Source of the DNA: Candidatus Babelota bacterium
GTDB taxonomy: Bacteria; Babelota; Babeliae; Babelales; Vermiphilaceae
Length of the DNA stretch: 64,000 nucleotides
Reading direction: 5' to 3'
NCBI GenBank assembly: GCA_003963225.1
Contig: RXKB01000016.1
Coordinates: 99,291-163,290, forward strand
A program made the translations under genes and the position numbers. Under the pieces are notes generated by a model that was given only the letters and a program-made list of their open reading frames with translations, was not told the DNA's origin and searched no databases. This document shows positions 37,204 through 45,659 of the stretch, piece by piece; the stretch's first letter is position 1; each line of letters opens with the position of its first letter.

Positions 37204-39747
37204 ATGGAATACGGTTCAAATACAGTAAATCAAGATATAAGTGTACGTGGAATTATGAATGAATCATTATATAGTATAAAAGTTCTTAGGAACGATGGAT
37301 TAGCAAGTAGTCTTAATATTGAACGTATGAAAGCTAGTCTAGAATGGGCTGCTGCAGGATGGAATCACGTAGTTGATATTGAGCTTATTTTACAGGAAGT
37401 TTCAAAATATCTTTTTGATGGTATTCGTGCGCATGAAATTGCTGAAAGCTTAATTTTGGCAGTTGTTGCACTGATGGAAAGGGATCCTGCCTATGGATAT
37501 ATTGCTGGAAAACTGCTTTTTAAAAAATTATTTAAGGAAGTTACTGAGCATTCTACCATGCGAACTGACCGAGATTTAATGTATACACAAGCATTTGTTG
37601 ATGGTATTCATTACGGTATTAAGCAAGGCATATATGATGTACGTTTGCAAGAATTTGATCTTGAATTTTTGGCTAGTAAATTAGTATTTGAACGTGATCA
37701 GTTGTTTGATTATATGGGCTTGCGTATTTTATATGAACGTTATTTTAGCAAAGTTGAAAGTGGGCATTTTGAGTTACCGCAAGCATTTTGGATGCGTGTT
37801 GCTATGGGACTTAGTTTTAATGAGGCTAATAAAAATGAGATGGCTGTAAAATTTTATGATATTTTATCGACTTTTCATTATACGCCAAGTACCCCAACTT
37901 TATTACATGCTGGATTAAAGCGCCCACAATTAAGTTCTTGTTTTTTAAATACTATTGAAGATGATTTGCATCATATTTTTAAATGTTATGGTGACAATGC
38001 TCAGCTTTCAAAATGGTCAGGCGGTGTTGCGACGGATTTTTCTAACATTCGTGCGTGTGGCGCAAGAATAGATTCTATAAATACAGAAAGTCAGGGAGTA
38101 GTTCCTTTTTTAAAAATAGCAAACGATGTTACAGCAGCTATTAATCGTAGTGGAAAGCGCAGAGCAGCAACAGTAGCGTATCTTGAAACATGGCATTATG
38201 AAATTGAAGACTTTTTAGATCTAAGAAAAAACACTGGTGATGAACGACGCAGAACTCATGATATTAACACGGCAAACTGGATTCCTGATTTGTTTATCAA
38301 GCGTGTGCAAGAAGATGGTGTGTGGACACTTTTTTCACCAGATGAAGTGCCTGATTTGCACCATATATATGGCAAATCATTTGATGAACGTTACGTATTT
38401 TATGAACAAGAAGCTGCCGCAGGCAGAATAAAATTACATAAAACAGTTGAAGCAAAAATGCTATGGCGTAAAATGTTAAGCAGGTTGTTTGAAACTGGTC
38501 ACCCATGGATTACTTTTAAAGATCCATCTAATATACGCTCCCCTCAAGATCATGTTGGTGTTGTGCACAGCTCAAATTTATGCACAGAAATATTGCTTAA
38601 CACATCTTCCCAAGAAACTGCTGTGTGTAATCTTGGTTCCATTAATTTAGGTATGCATATACATAATGGTGTTTTGCATAAAAGTATGTTAGCAGAAACC
38701 ATTCAGTATGCCGTTCGCATGTTGGATAATGTTATTGATATTAATTTTTATCCCACTATTGAAGGGCAAAATGCAAACTACAGGCACCGTCCAGTAGGGC
38801 TTGGATTAATGGGTTTTCAAGATGCATTATATAAATTAGATATACCGTTTGATTCACAAGAAGCAATAAAATTTGCAGATGAATCGATGGAGCTTATTTC
38901 TTATCATGCAATAAATACCTCTGCTGATTTGGCAAAAGAACGCGGTGCATATTCTTCGTATAAAGGATCTAAGTGGGACCGCAATATTTTCCCTTGCGAC
39001 ACTCTTGATTTACTTGAAAAAGAAAGGGGTTTACCTATAAAAGTACCACGCTCAGGAGTGCTTGATTGGCAACCATTACGAGAAAAAGTTCGTACCTATG
39101 GTATGCGAAATTCAAATGTGATGGCTATTGCACCAACAGCAACGATTTCTAATATTGTTGGTTGTTTTCCTTGTATTGAACCTATTTATAAAAATCTTTA
39201 TGTAAAATCTAACATGAGTGGTGAGTTTATCGTAGTTAATAAATATTTGATTGCAGATTTACAAAAAATAGGACTATGGAATGATGCCATACTGAATAAA
39301 ATTAAATATTTTGATGGTAGTGTGCAATATATTGAAGAAATTCCTTCTCATATAAAAAGTAAATACAAAGAAGCGTTTGAGTTAGACCCTATTCATTTAG
39401 TCCATATAACAGCGCATCGTGGCAAATGGGTTGACCAAAGCATTTCGCATAATGTATTTATTAAAGGAACGTCAGGTAAACTTTTGAGTGATGTATATAT
39501 GGAAGGGTGGAATTATGGACAAAAAACATTTTATTATTTACGTACATTAGGTGCTTCGCAAATAGAAAAATCTACTTTAGATGCTAAAGAATTTGGTTTT
39601 ACGCAAAAAAGAGATTTTAGTAATGCAAATGCTTTTGTTCGTTCAGAAACACAAGAGGGGCAAGCACAAAAACAAAATGGAGAGGTGGTAAATAGTATAA
39701 AGGCTTGTTCTTTGGAGCAAGATCCTGAGTGTGATGTGTGTCAATAA
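37204..39747 (+). CDS. nrdA: Ribonucleoside-diphosphate reductase class I, large subunit
   Basis: 847 residues. An ATP-cone spans about residues 25-115. Catalytic motifs are intact: SSCFLN (substrate-site Cys), NLCTEI (Asn, radical Cys, Glu), AVCNLGSINL (second substrate-site Cys), PTATISNIVGCFPCIEP, and the Tyr-Tyr pair in KTFYYLRTLG for radical transfer. The C-terminal CDVCQ carries the redox cysteine pair. It makes deoxynucleotides from ribonucleoside diphosphates with the partner NrdB 16 bases downstream. GAAAGGAA precedes the ATG. Confidence 0.96.
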   Translation: MEYGSNTVNQDISVRGIMNESLYSIKVLRNDGLASSLNIERMKASLEWAAAGWNHVVDIELILQEVSKYLFDGIRAHEIAESLILAVVALMERDPAYGYIAGKLLFKKLFKEVTEHSTMRTDRDLMYTQAFVDGIHYGIKQGIYDVRLQEFDLEFLASKLVFERDQLFDYMGLRILYERYFSKVESGHFELPQAFWMRVAMGLSFNEANKNEMAVKFYDILSTFHYTPSTPTLLHAGLKRPQLSSCFLNTIEDDLHHIFKCYGDNAQLSKWSGGVATDFSNIRACGARIDSINTESQGVVPFLKIANDVTAAINRSGKRRAATVAYLETWHYEIEDFLDLRKNTGDERRRTHDINTANWIPDLFIKRVQEDGVWTLFSPDEVPDLHHIYGKSFDERYVFYEQEAAAGRIKLHKTVEAKMLWRKMLSRLFETGHPWITFKDPSNIRSPQDHVGVVHSSNLCTEILLNTSSQETAVCNLGSINLGMHIHNGVLHKSMLAETIQYAVRMLDNVIDINFYPTIEGQNANYRHRPVGLGLMGFQDALYKLDIPFDSQEAIKFADESMELISYHAINTSADLAKERGAYSSYKGSKWDRNIFPCDTLDLLEKERGLPIKVPRSGVLDWQPLREKVRTYGMRNSNVMAIAPTATISNIVGCFPCIEPIYKNLYVKSNMSGEFIVVNKYLIADLQKIGLWNDAILNKIKYFDGSVQYIEEIPSHIKSKYKEAFELDPIHLVHITAHRGKWVDQSISHNVFIKGTSGKLLSDVYMEGWNYGQKTFYYLRTLGASQIEKSTLDAKEFGFTQKRDFSNANAFVRSETQEGQAQKQNGEVVNSIKACSLEQDPECDVCQ

Positions 39748-39763
39748 CAATGAAGGATGATCC

Positions 39764-40771
39764 ATGAGTACAAAAAAACAAGGAATAATAAATAATCTTT
39801 CTATTGATCCAAATAAAATCTTGCCTATGCGTTATTTATGGGCACGTCAGCATTATAAAGATGGCGTTGCAAATAACTGGGTACCAGAAGAAGTTTCCAT
39901 GCAGCAAGATGTTGAACAGTGGAAATCAAAAACGGTATTAACAGATGTTGAACGGCGGATGGTTTTATGGAATATGGGTTTTTTTTCAACCGCAGAATCG
40001 TTAACTGCAAATAATATAGTGTTAACTGTGTACAAACATGTTACCAATCCTGAATGTCGGCAGTATCTTTTAAGACAAGCGTACGAGGAAGCGGTGCATA
40101 CTGATACTTTTATTTATTGTTGCGATTCTTTAGGGCTTGATCCAGATGAAGTATATAATATGTATCAAACTATTCCGTCCATTAAAGAAAAAGATGCTTT
40201 TGTTGTATCATTAACACAATCAATTATGGATCCAGAGTTTGCGACAGATTCCCTTAAAAATATTCAACGTTTTTTGCATGACCTTATTGGTTTTTATGTA
40301 ATTATGGAGGGCATATTTTTTTATGCAGGTTTTGCCATGATGCTTGCTTTAAAAAGACGCAATAAACTATGTGGTATTGGCGAGCAGTTTGAATATATTA
40401 TGCGTGATGAAAGTATACATTTGGCTTTTGGCTGCGATTTAATTAATACTATTAAAGCAGAAAATCCTGAAGTGTGGACGTATGAGTTTCAAATGGAGAT
40501 TACAGAGCTTATTAAGCATGCGGTGGATCTTGAAAAAATGTATGCTCACGATGCGTGCCCGACAGGTATTGTTGGGATTAATGCACAGCAATTTTCTGAA
40601 TATGTAGAGCACATTGCTGACAGACGTTTAGAACGAATCGATTTGCCAAAAGTGTATGGGACTAAAAATCCATTTCCATGGATGTCACAATCAACTGATT
40701 TAAATAAAGAGAAAAACTTTTTTGAAACAAGGGTGACTGAATATCAAACTGCTGGTTCTCTTGATTGGTAA
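39764..40771 (+). CDS. nrdB: Ribonucleoside-diphosphate reductase small subunit, class Ic (Phe at radical site)
   Basis: 335 residues of the ferritin-like R2 fold. Metal ligands can be assigned as Glu78 (FSTAESLTANN), Glu109 and His112 (EEAVHTDTF), Glu182 (VIMEGIFF), and Glu216 and His219 (RDESIHLAFG). The position of the radical tyrosine (E. coli Tyr122) is Phe116 (codon 40109-40111), and the first ligand is Glu rather than Asp. Both features mark class Ic R2, known from Chlamydia trachomatis, which uses a Mn/Fe cofactor instead of a tyrosyl radical. It forms an operon with nrdA. Confidence 0.94.
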   Translation: MSTKKQGIINNLSIDPNKILPMRYLWARQHYKDGVANNWVPEEVSMQQDVEQWKSKTVLTDVERRMVLWNMGFFSTAESLTANNIVLTVYKHVTNPECRQYLLRQAYEEAVHTDTFIYCCDSLGLDPDEVYNMYQTIPSIKEKDAFVVSLTQSIMDPEFATDSLKNIQRFLHDLIGFYVIMEGIFFYAGFAMMLALKRRNKLCGIGEQFEYIMRDESIHLAFGCDLINTIKAENPEVWTYEFQMEITELIKHAVDLEKMYAHDACPTGIVGINAQQFSEYVEHIADRRLERIDLPKVYGTKNPFPWMSQSTDLNKEKNFFETRVTEYQTAGSLDW

Positions 40772-40792
40772 GAGCGTTGAAAAGGATTATTA

Positions 40793-42073
40793 ATGAACAA
40801 GCCTTTACATATTGATATGAGTAATGCCTATCTACATGGTATTCACAATAATGATATAACTGCTATACAAACTCGTATACAACAGTATGTTGGGCAGGGT
40901 AGATACCAATCATTACCATATGATTGTTTAATAGCTCCTTTTAATCAGCAAGAAATACTTTTTATTAAACAACAAGCAGAAATTCAAATGACCAAGGCAG
41001 CATACGCCGCCTTGGTCATTGTTGGTATTGGCGGTTCTCATGTAGGCATTCAAGCGGTCCAGCAGTTGTTGCATGGTATATGTAATCAACAGCATCAGCC
41101 TTTAATATATTATGTAGATACTATAGATCCAGATAGGCTTGCTGCAGTAAAAATGTGTATGGTGAGCTTGTATCAACAAAAAAAAGAAGTGTTACTTATT
41201 ATTATCAGCAAATCTGGTTCAACTATAGAAACTATTGCAAACGCATCTGTTTTGCTTTTTATGATGTCTCCGCAGCAAATTGCCCAGCATGTGGTTTGTA
41301 TTACCGATCAAGATTCGGGCTTACATCAATGGGCACTTTCTTGCAACGTGCGCACGTTGCATATACCAAAAGCGGTGGGCGGTAGATTTTCAGTTTTTAC
41401 TGCAGTTGGTCTTTTCCCGCTGGCGTGTATGGGTATTGATATTACAGAACTTTGTGCTGGTGCTTGCGCATACGATTGGAAGCAGGATTATGCGGCATTG
41501 CGAGCGGTATGGTTTTGGGATGCAATAGTACATAAACAGATTCCTATACATGATCTTTTTATTAATACTCACAACGCGTACAGCCTTGGTCTTTGGTACA
41601 GGCAGTTAATGGCAGAAACGCTAGGTAAAAAAAAAATTATAGAAAGTGGGATCCGTCATGTTGGCATCATGCCTACTATTTCGGTGATGACTGCAGATTT
41701 ACATTCGTTAGGGCAACTGTATTTGGCTGGCCCTCAAGTTAGACTGACTACGTTTTTAACTGTTCCTTTTATGTACGAAGATTTTATAGAACATAGCGCT
41801 ATTTGTAATGCAACTAACAATCATTTTATAGTACACAAAAAAGTAACACATATTGCATGGGCCATTGAAAAAGGGACTATGCAAACGTACGTGGCACAAA
41901 AAATGTGTTTCATGCACATTGCGTTTGCAGAAAAATCTTTGTATGCCATTGGCCAGTTTATGTTTACTGCGATGGTAGAAATTATATATACCGCATTATT
42001 AGTTGGTATTAATCCATTTGATCAGCCAGAAGTTGAATTATATAAGAAGAGCACACACGATATATTACAATAA
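40793..42073 (+). CDS. pgi: Glucose-6-phosphate isomerase
   Basis: 426 residues, the compact bacterial form. Recognisable motifs: VIVGIGGSHVGIQAVQQLL, IISKSGSTIETIANA (phosphate loop), VGGRFSVFTAVGLFPLACMG, and TADLHSLGQLYLAGPQ with the catalytic His region. It interconverts glucose-6-phosphate and fructose-6-phosphate. AAAGGATTATTA precedes the ATG, 21 bases after nrdB, so it may share the nrdAB transcript. Its last codons form one arm of a long palindrome. Confidence 0.93.
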   Translation: MNKPLHIDMSNAYLHGIHNNDITAIQTRIQQYVGQGRYQSLPYDCLIAPFNQQEILFIKQQAEIQMTKAAYAALVIVGIGGSHVGIQAVQQLLHGICNQQHQPLIYYVDTIDPDRLAAVKMCMVSLYQQKKEVLLIIISKSGSTIETIANASVLLFMMSPQQIAQHVVCITDQDSGLHQWALSCNVRTLHIPKAVGGRFSVFTAVGLFPLACMGIDITELCAGACAYDWKQDYAALRAVWFWDAIVHKQIPIHDLFINTHNAYSLGLWYRQLMAETLGKKKIIESGIRHVGIMPTISVMTADLHSLGQLYLAGPQVRLTTFLTVPFMYEDFIEHSAICNATNNHFIVHKKVTHIAWAIEKGTMQTYVAQKMCFMHIAFAEKSLYAIGQFMFTAMVEIIYTALLVGINPFDQPEVELYKKSTHDILQ

Positions 42074-42094
42074 TATATCGTGTGTGCTCTTCTT
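42044..42094. terminator. 24-base perfect palindrome overlapping the pgi stop codon
   Basis: The left arm (42044-42067, beginning AAGAAGAGCACACACG) is inside pgi. The right arm (42071-42094) is its exact reverse complement, with CAA between. It lies between convergent genes. There is no T-run on the plus side, so it may act as an mRNA 3'-end stabiliser or Rho-assisted barrier rather than a standard intrinsic terminator. Confidence 0.65.
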
Positions 42095-42126
42095 AAGTTA
42101 AGATCCTATCAAAAAGCTTCTTAAAG

Positions 42127-42825
42127 TTATACATCATCATTATCATTATATTCCTCATTGACTTGATCATTATTTTCCTGATTGACTTGATCATTATTTT
42201 CCTGATTGACTTGATCATTTATCTGCTCGATTACCTGCTCGATTCGACGATTTAGCTGCTCGATTCGAGGATTTAGCTGCTCGATTCGAGGATTTAGCTG
42301 CTCGATTCGAGGATGCATAAGATTGAGTTTATCTCCTAGCTTACTGACTTGATTTTGTAGATCATTGAATTGCTTTTGCATTAGTTGTTTTTGATTGCTT
42401 TTGCAATTTTCTTGATACATAAAAGCATTAGACCAGTTATGAATCTGCCATATTAAACTCAAACAGCATCCACCTTGATACATTAAGTTTATTAGATGGT
42501 CATCATGTTGAAAAAATGATTTACGCATTTCGTACAACGTATAGCATGTGCCTAACAATATAACTATGTTTAAGAGTGTTTGTATTTTTGATTCACATAA
42601 AACTTTACTGCGTTGCTGTATTTCAGAAATAAAATTTTCATAAGAGGATTTATTTCTTTTATCTTTATTATCTTTATTGTAATAGTTCTTACGCTCATTA
42701 TTAGCGTCAATATTAAAGTTAAATACCAATGGACTAGTACAGTATTTATCAACCGCAAAAGATACGACACTTGCTATAGGAAGTACATTGGCTACAAAAG
42801 TTACAACTTCTTGGTGTCCATTCAT
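42127..42825 (-). CDS. Membrane/coiled-coil protein with recent heptad expansion; start uncertain
   Basis: 232 residues from ATG 42825. Upstream the frame remains open to the stop codon of the preceding gene at 42904, and reads LQKNLLKKVAFLLFAGNTCQ, an obvious signal peptide with no ATG, GTG or TTG. The true start may be the ATT at 42894 or may have been lost. The body has a hydrophobic segment (LLNIVILLGTCYTLYEM). The C-terminal quarter holds repeated LNPRIEQ heptads, then repeated DQVNQENN units, all exact DNA repeats. I recognise no family. Confidence 0.6.
   Translation of the reverse strand: MNGHQEVVTFVANVLPIASVVSFAVDKYCTSPLVFNFNIDANNERKNYYNKDNKDKRNKSSYENFISEIQQRSKVLCESKIQTLLNIVILLGTCYTLYEMRKSFFQHDDHLINLMYQGGCCLSLIWQIHNWSNAFMYQENCKSNQKQLMQKQFNDLQNQVSKLGDKLNLMHPRIEQLNPRIEQLNPRIEQLNRRIEQVIEQINDQVNQENNDQVNQENNDQVNEEYNDNDDV
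42155..42220. repeat. 24-base tandem repeat (about 2.7 copies) inside the coiled-coil gene
   Basis: The unit beginning ATTGACTTGATCATTATTTT recurs every 24 bases in register with the reading frame, encoding DQVNQENN-type octapeptides. Copies are identical over most of their length, which suggests recent slippage. Confidence 0.75.
42236..42316. repeat. 21-base tandem repeat (about 4 copies) encoding a heptad
   Basis: The unit GCTGCTCGATTCGAGGATTTA recurs every 21 bases; the minus-strand product is the heptad IEQLNPR. I list the first copy as slightly different (CGACGA for CGAGGA). The phase matches a coiled coil exactly. Confidence 0.8.
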
Positions 42826-42903
42826 TTGGCATGTGTTTCCAGCAAATAATAAAAATGCAACTTTTTTTAATAAATTTTTTTGTAATTGGATAATGTAAAA
42901 ATA

Positions 42904-44811
42904 TTATTTATTGGTAGACGAGTAAAACCAAGAAGAAAGCCATGAAAACCAACCTTCTTTTTTAGACAATTGTTCAGAAGGCATGACTTGTGTAACAATT
43001 GGTTTTTGGGTCATTGTGGTATTATTTGGTAGTAGAATGGGCTGTAGTTTTAGCTGACGAACTTGCGTATATGTTGAGCTGAGTTCATTAAGTGTTTTTG
43101 CATTATAGATCTTTAATTCAAGATTTTTGTCTTGATATTGTTTTGGCAAAAAAGAAAACTGTTGTTTTAATGAAGCTTTTATTTCGGTTATTATCTGTTC
43201 TAGTGTTTTGTCTTGTGTATTGTTGGAATTAATAAGTGTATTATTATATGCCCAAGAACTATATATTTTTTTTAATCTTTGTTCTTGATCCGTTGTTTTT
43301 TTATATATTTCCTCATATATTTTTGATAATTCATTCAATGTTGATGCATTGTTCAATTTTTTTAATATTTCAGATCTATTGTGCCTTAATTGATTGTTAA
43401 AAAAAGGTTGCGACATTTTTGTTGATAATGGCTCATAAGTATCCAAAAGGGTTGTTTTTTGTGATAAATGCTCTTTTATATTGTCTATAATTTTTGGTAA
43501 ATTGTTTTCTTGCAAGCAAGGTATGCCGTTTTCTTGTGCCCATGATCGGTACCATGGTGTTACTATTGATTCGTAAAAAGTATACGCATTTTTATAAAAA
43601 TTAAACGTTTCTTGATAGTCGAATATATTGCTTAATTCATTTTTATGCATTTTTGCTGTTTCATCCAATGGGTTCATTTGATTAACTAATTCAAGGTTGT
43701 CTAGCATGCTTTGGTAATGCCGGTAATCCTTATTTTTTTCTGGTGCGCTTATTTTAGGAAGATATTGTTTAATTTCACTATATTTTGGTATTAGTTGTGC
43801 TCTAATTTTATAAAGTATGTCTTGCATATTTGTTTCATTACATGTTAATTGCTTTGCTGGTTGTTCAATTGGAGGCAAGGTGGTTGTGCCTAACCATTCT
43901 TTTATATTATTGCATAAGACAGGTATATTTTTTATTGCATCTTTTGTGCTTGTTGCAAATGAATTATACTTTTTTTGTATTTCTATAAAAGTCTGTAAAA
44001 TATTTTTCAAATTATTAATTTGCAATTTTTTTAGGATATTTTTTGGTATTTTTTCTAAAATATTTTTTTCTATTTCGGCTTTCTTTGCTGACCCATTTTT
44101 ATTGTATAAAATAGTAGAGTTGTATCTAATATTCTTTGAGATTTTTTCTATAAGTTTTGTTAATTGCAGATCTATATTGCTGTCATTAATAGTTGGTTCT
44201 AATTCGCCGTAAATAAACATATTGGTAATAATGTCTTCTTGGCTTGCAAATAGTAAAAGCGCATAATAGTAATCTTTTTTTGATTGTAAAAAATTATGAG
44301 CTATAATTTTTTCTACAGAGTTTATATCTTCAGGCGAGATTTCTTTATTGGTAAAATTAAAATATGCCTGATAAATTTTTTGTAACAAAGGATAGTGCTC
44401 ATTAATAATAACATTTGTTTTTACATCTGTCAGAATGGCTGGTATCTTTTCTAACTGATTTTGTAAGTATTTTTTTACAAAATAGAATTGGTATGCGCTT
44501 TTTTGATAATAGTTTTCATCAGTATCAATTTTTTTTTTAATATTAAAAAAAAGCATTTTTACAATAGTTCTAATGCACTCTGTTGGTACCCAATTCAGAT
44601 GGTTTTCTATATTTTTTAGTTGGAAAAGATTAATTGTAGTAAATAATGTTTTGGTTTTGCCCCATTCTTTTATATCATTGTATGATTTTTTAATCTCATC
44701 AATTGTATAATTATTATATATTGCCGATTTTTGACTTGCGGATATATAAGGTATTGCTAACAAAAGACAAACAATAAACTGAAAAGTGTTTATTTTGTTG
44801 TAATTTACCAT
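42904..44811 (-). CDS. Large exported helical protein of unknown function
   Basis: 635 residues from ATG 44811 (MVNYNKINTFQFIVCLLLAI), which gives a clear signal peptide ending near SASQ; GGGA lies about nine bases upstream. ATG 44817 is an alternative. The frame extends to 44925, but that would run antiparallel to nothing useful and through the upstream gene's end. The mature part is almost wholly alpha-helical, rich in Lys, Asn, Ile and Glu. It has possible coiled coils and a repeated feature, STLNELSKIYEEIY and KTLNELSSTYTQVR. It ends with a Trp-rich tail, WFSWLSSWFYSS. Function is unknown. Confidence 0.72.
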   Translation of the reverse strand: MVNYNKINTFQFIVCLLLAIPYISASQKSAIYNNYTIDEIKKSYNDIKEWGKTKTLFTTINLFQLKNIENHLNWVPTECIRTIVKMLFFNIKKKIDTDENYYQKSAYQFYFVKKYLQNQLEKIPAILTDVKTNVIINEHYPLLQKIYQAYFNFTNKEISPEDINSVEKIIAHNFLQSKKDYYYALLLFASQEDIITNMFIYGELEPTINDSNIDLQLTKLIEKISKNIRYNSTILYNKNGSAKKAEIEKNILEKIPKNILKKLQINNLKNILQTFIEIQKKYNSFATSTKDAIKNIPVLCNNIKEWLGTTTLPPIEQPAKQLTCNETNMQDILYKIRAQLIPKYSEIKQYLPKISAPEKNKDYRHYQSMLDNLELVNQMNPLDETAKMHKNELSNIFDYQETFNFYKNAYTFYESIVTPWYRSWAQENGIPCLQENNLPKIIDNIKEHLSQKTTLLDTYEPLSTKMSQPFFNNQLRHNRSEILKKLNNASTLNELSKIYEEIYKKTTDQEQRLKKIYSSWAYNNTLINSNNTQDKTLEQIITEIKASLKQQFSFLPKQYQDKNLELKIYNAKTLNELSSTYTQVRQLKLQPILLPNNTTMTQKPIVTQVMPSEQLSKKEGWFSWLSSWFYSSTNK

Positions 44812-45188
44812 GTACATATCCCAGCGTTTTGGATGCTCGGTTTTTTTAATGATGGTTGTAGAGGTAGAGAAATAATCGCTTTTGCTCCGTTTTCCTCGAA
44901 TACTGTTAGTTTTATTACAATGCATTCGCTGCTTTTTTCTTCATATTCAAGTTTTTCTTTAAAATGAATTGTAGCTTTTTGCATACATTCTCTTTTATAT
45001 TGATATGCGCTTGTTTTGTCATGGCTTGCGTATGCACAATAAGCAGTCATTGTTTGACTAGTATTATTATAAATAAAACTTGTTGCTTGAACATCATGTT
45101 GTATTGAAAGTAGTATTAAAAAACTCAATACATAATATAAAGGCTTGCTAATATTAATCTTTTGTATTTTTATACTATAAAAAGACAT
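44805..45188 (-). CDS. Small exported protein of unknown function
   Basis: 127 residues. A signal peptide covers about residues 15-36 (YYVLSFLILLSIQHDVQA). The mature 90-residue domain looks like a beta-sandwich with four cysteines (YCAYAS, RECMQK, SECIVI, GICTW), probably disulfide-bonded. Its end overlaps the start of the next minus-strand gene by seven bases, so the pair is translationally coupled. Confidence 0.65.
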   Translation of the reverse strand: MSFYSIKIQKINISKPLYYVLSFLILLSIQHDVQATSFIYNNTSQTMTAYCAYASHDKTSAYQYKRECMQKATIHFKEKLEYEEKSSECIVIKLTVFEENGAKAIISLPLQPSLKKPSIQNAGICTW

Positions 45189-45210
45189 TGTTACATCTTA
45201 TTTTTATAAA

Positions 45211-45564
45211 TTAAAATGATTGATCCTCAAAAAAATATGCAATGTTGTTATTTTTATTATAAATAGTCAGGTAAGCATCTGTTACTGGAATAGGTTGTAT
45301 GCTTATATCCAATTGGCCTGATGATTGAACCACTATTTTTGTAATCATACATTGATCTTGTGTGCTTACAATAATTTTTTTTTCTTGAGCTTGCAAACTA
45401 ATAATTTGTTCTGGGCATGGTTGATTCATTGTTTGATTATTTTTGTATAGTATTTGTAATTGAATGCTTTGATTGGTATTGTTGGCTATAGTTAATATAG
45501 CATATGCATAATTATTTAGTACGAATGAGCCAATAAAAAGCCATAATCTATAATGTAATGTCAT
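45211..45564 (-). CDS. Small exported protein of unknown function
   Basis: 117 residues. Signal peptide: RLWLFIGSFVLNNYAYA. The mature domain is beta-rich (LTIANNTNQSIQLQILY, KKIIVSTQD, LDISIQPIPV) with two cysteines. It resembles in size and layout the protein encoded at 44805-45188 (FIYNNTSQTMTAYC compared with LTIANNTNQSIQLQ), which suggests distant paralogues. It probably shares an operon with the genes that follow on the minus strand. Confidence 0.65.
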   Translation of the reverse strand: MTLHYRLWLFIGSFVLNNYAYAILTIANNTNQSIQLQILYKNNQTMNQPCPEQIISLQAQEKKIIVSTQDQCMITKIVVQSSGQLDISIQPIPVTDAYLTIYNKNNNIAYFFEDQSF

Positions 45565-45609
45565 GTTTTGACCTTTGTATAAATCTTTTATACTTTATAT
45601 ACTATCAAA

Positions 45610-45659
45610 AAAAATACTAAAATGAAATAATATCAATATTATTTCATTTTAGTATTTTT
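45610..45659 (-). terminator. Intrinsic terminator of the exported PP2C gene
   Basis: A 24-base arm (45636-45659) and its exact reverse complement (45610-45633) are separated by two bases. On the minus strand the hairpin is followed by a run of eight T. It overlaps the stop codon of the phosphatase gene and separates it from the small exported genes downstream. Confidence 0.8.

Noticed and set aside
42155..42316. A CRISPR array, because of the regular 21- and 24-base repeats
   Set aside because: Repeats are directly adjacent with no spacers, are in frame and encode coiled-coil heptads; no cas genes are present.
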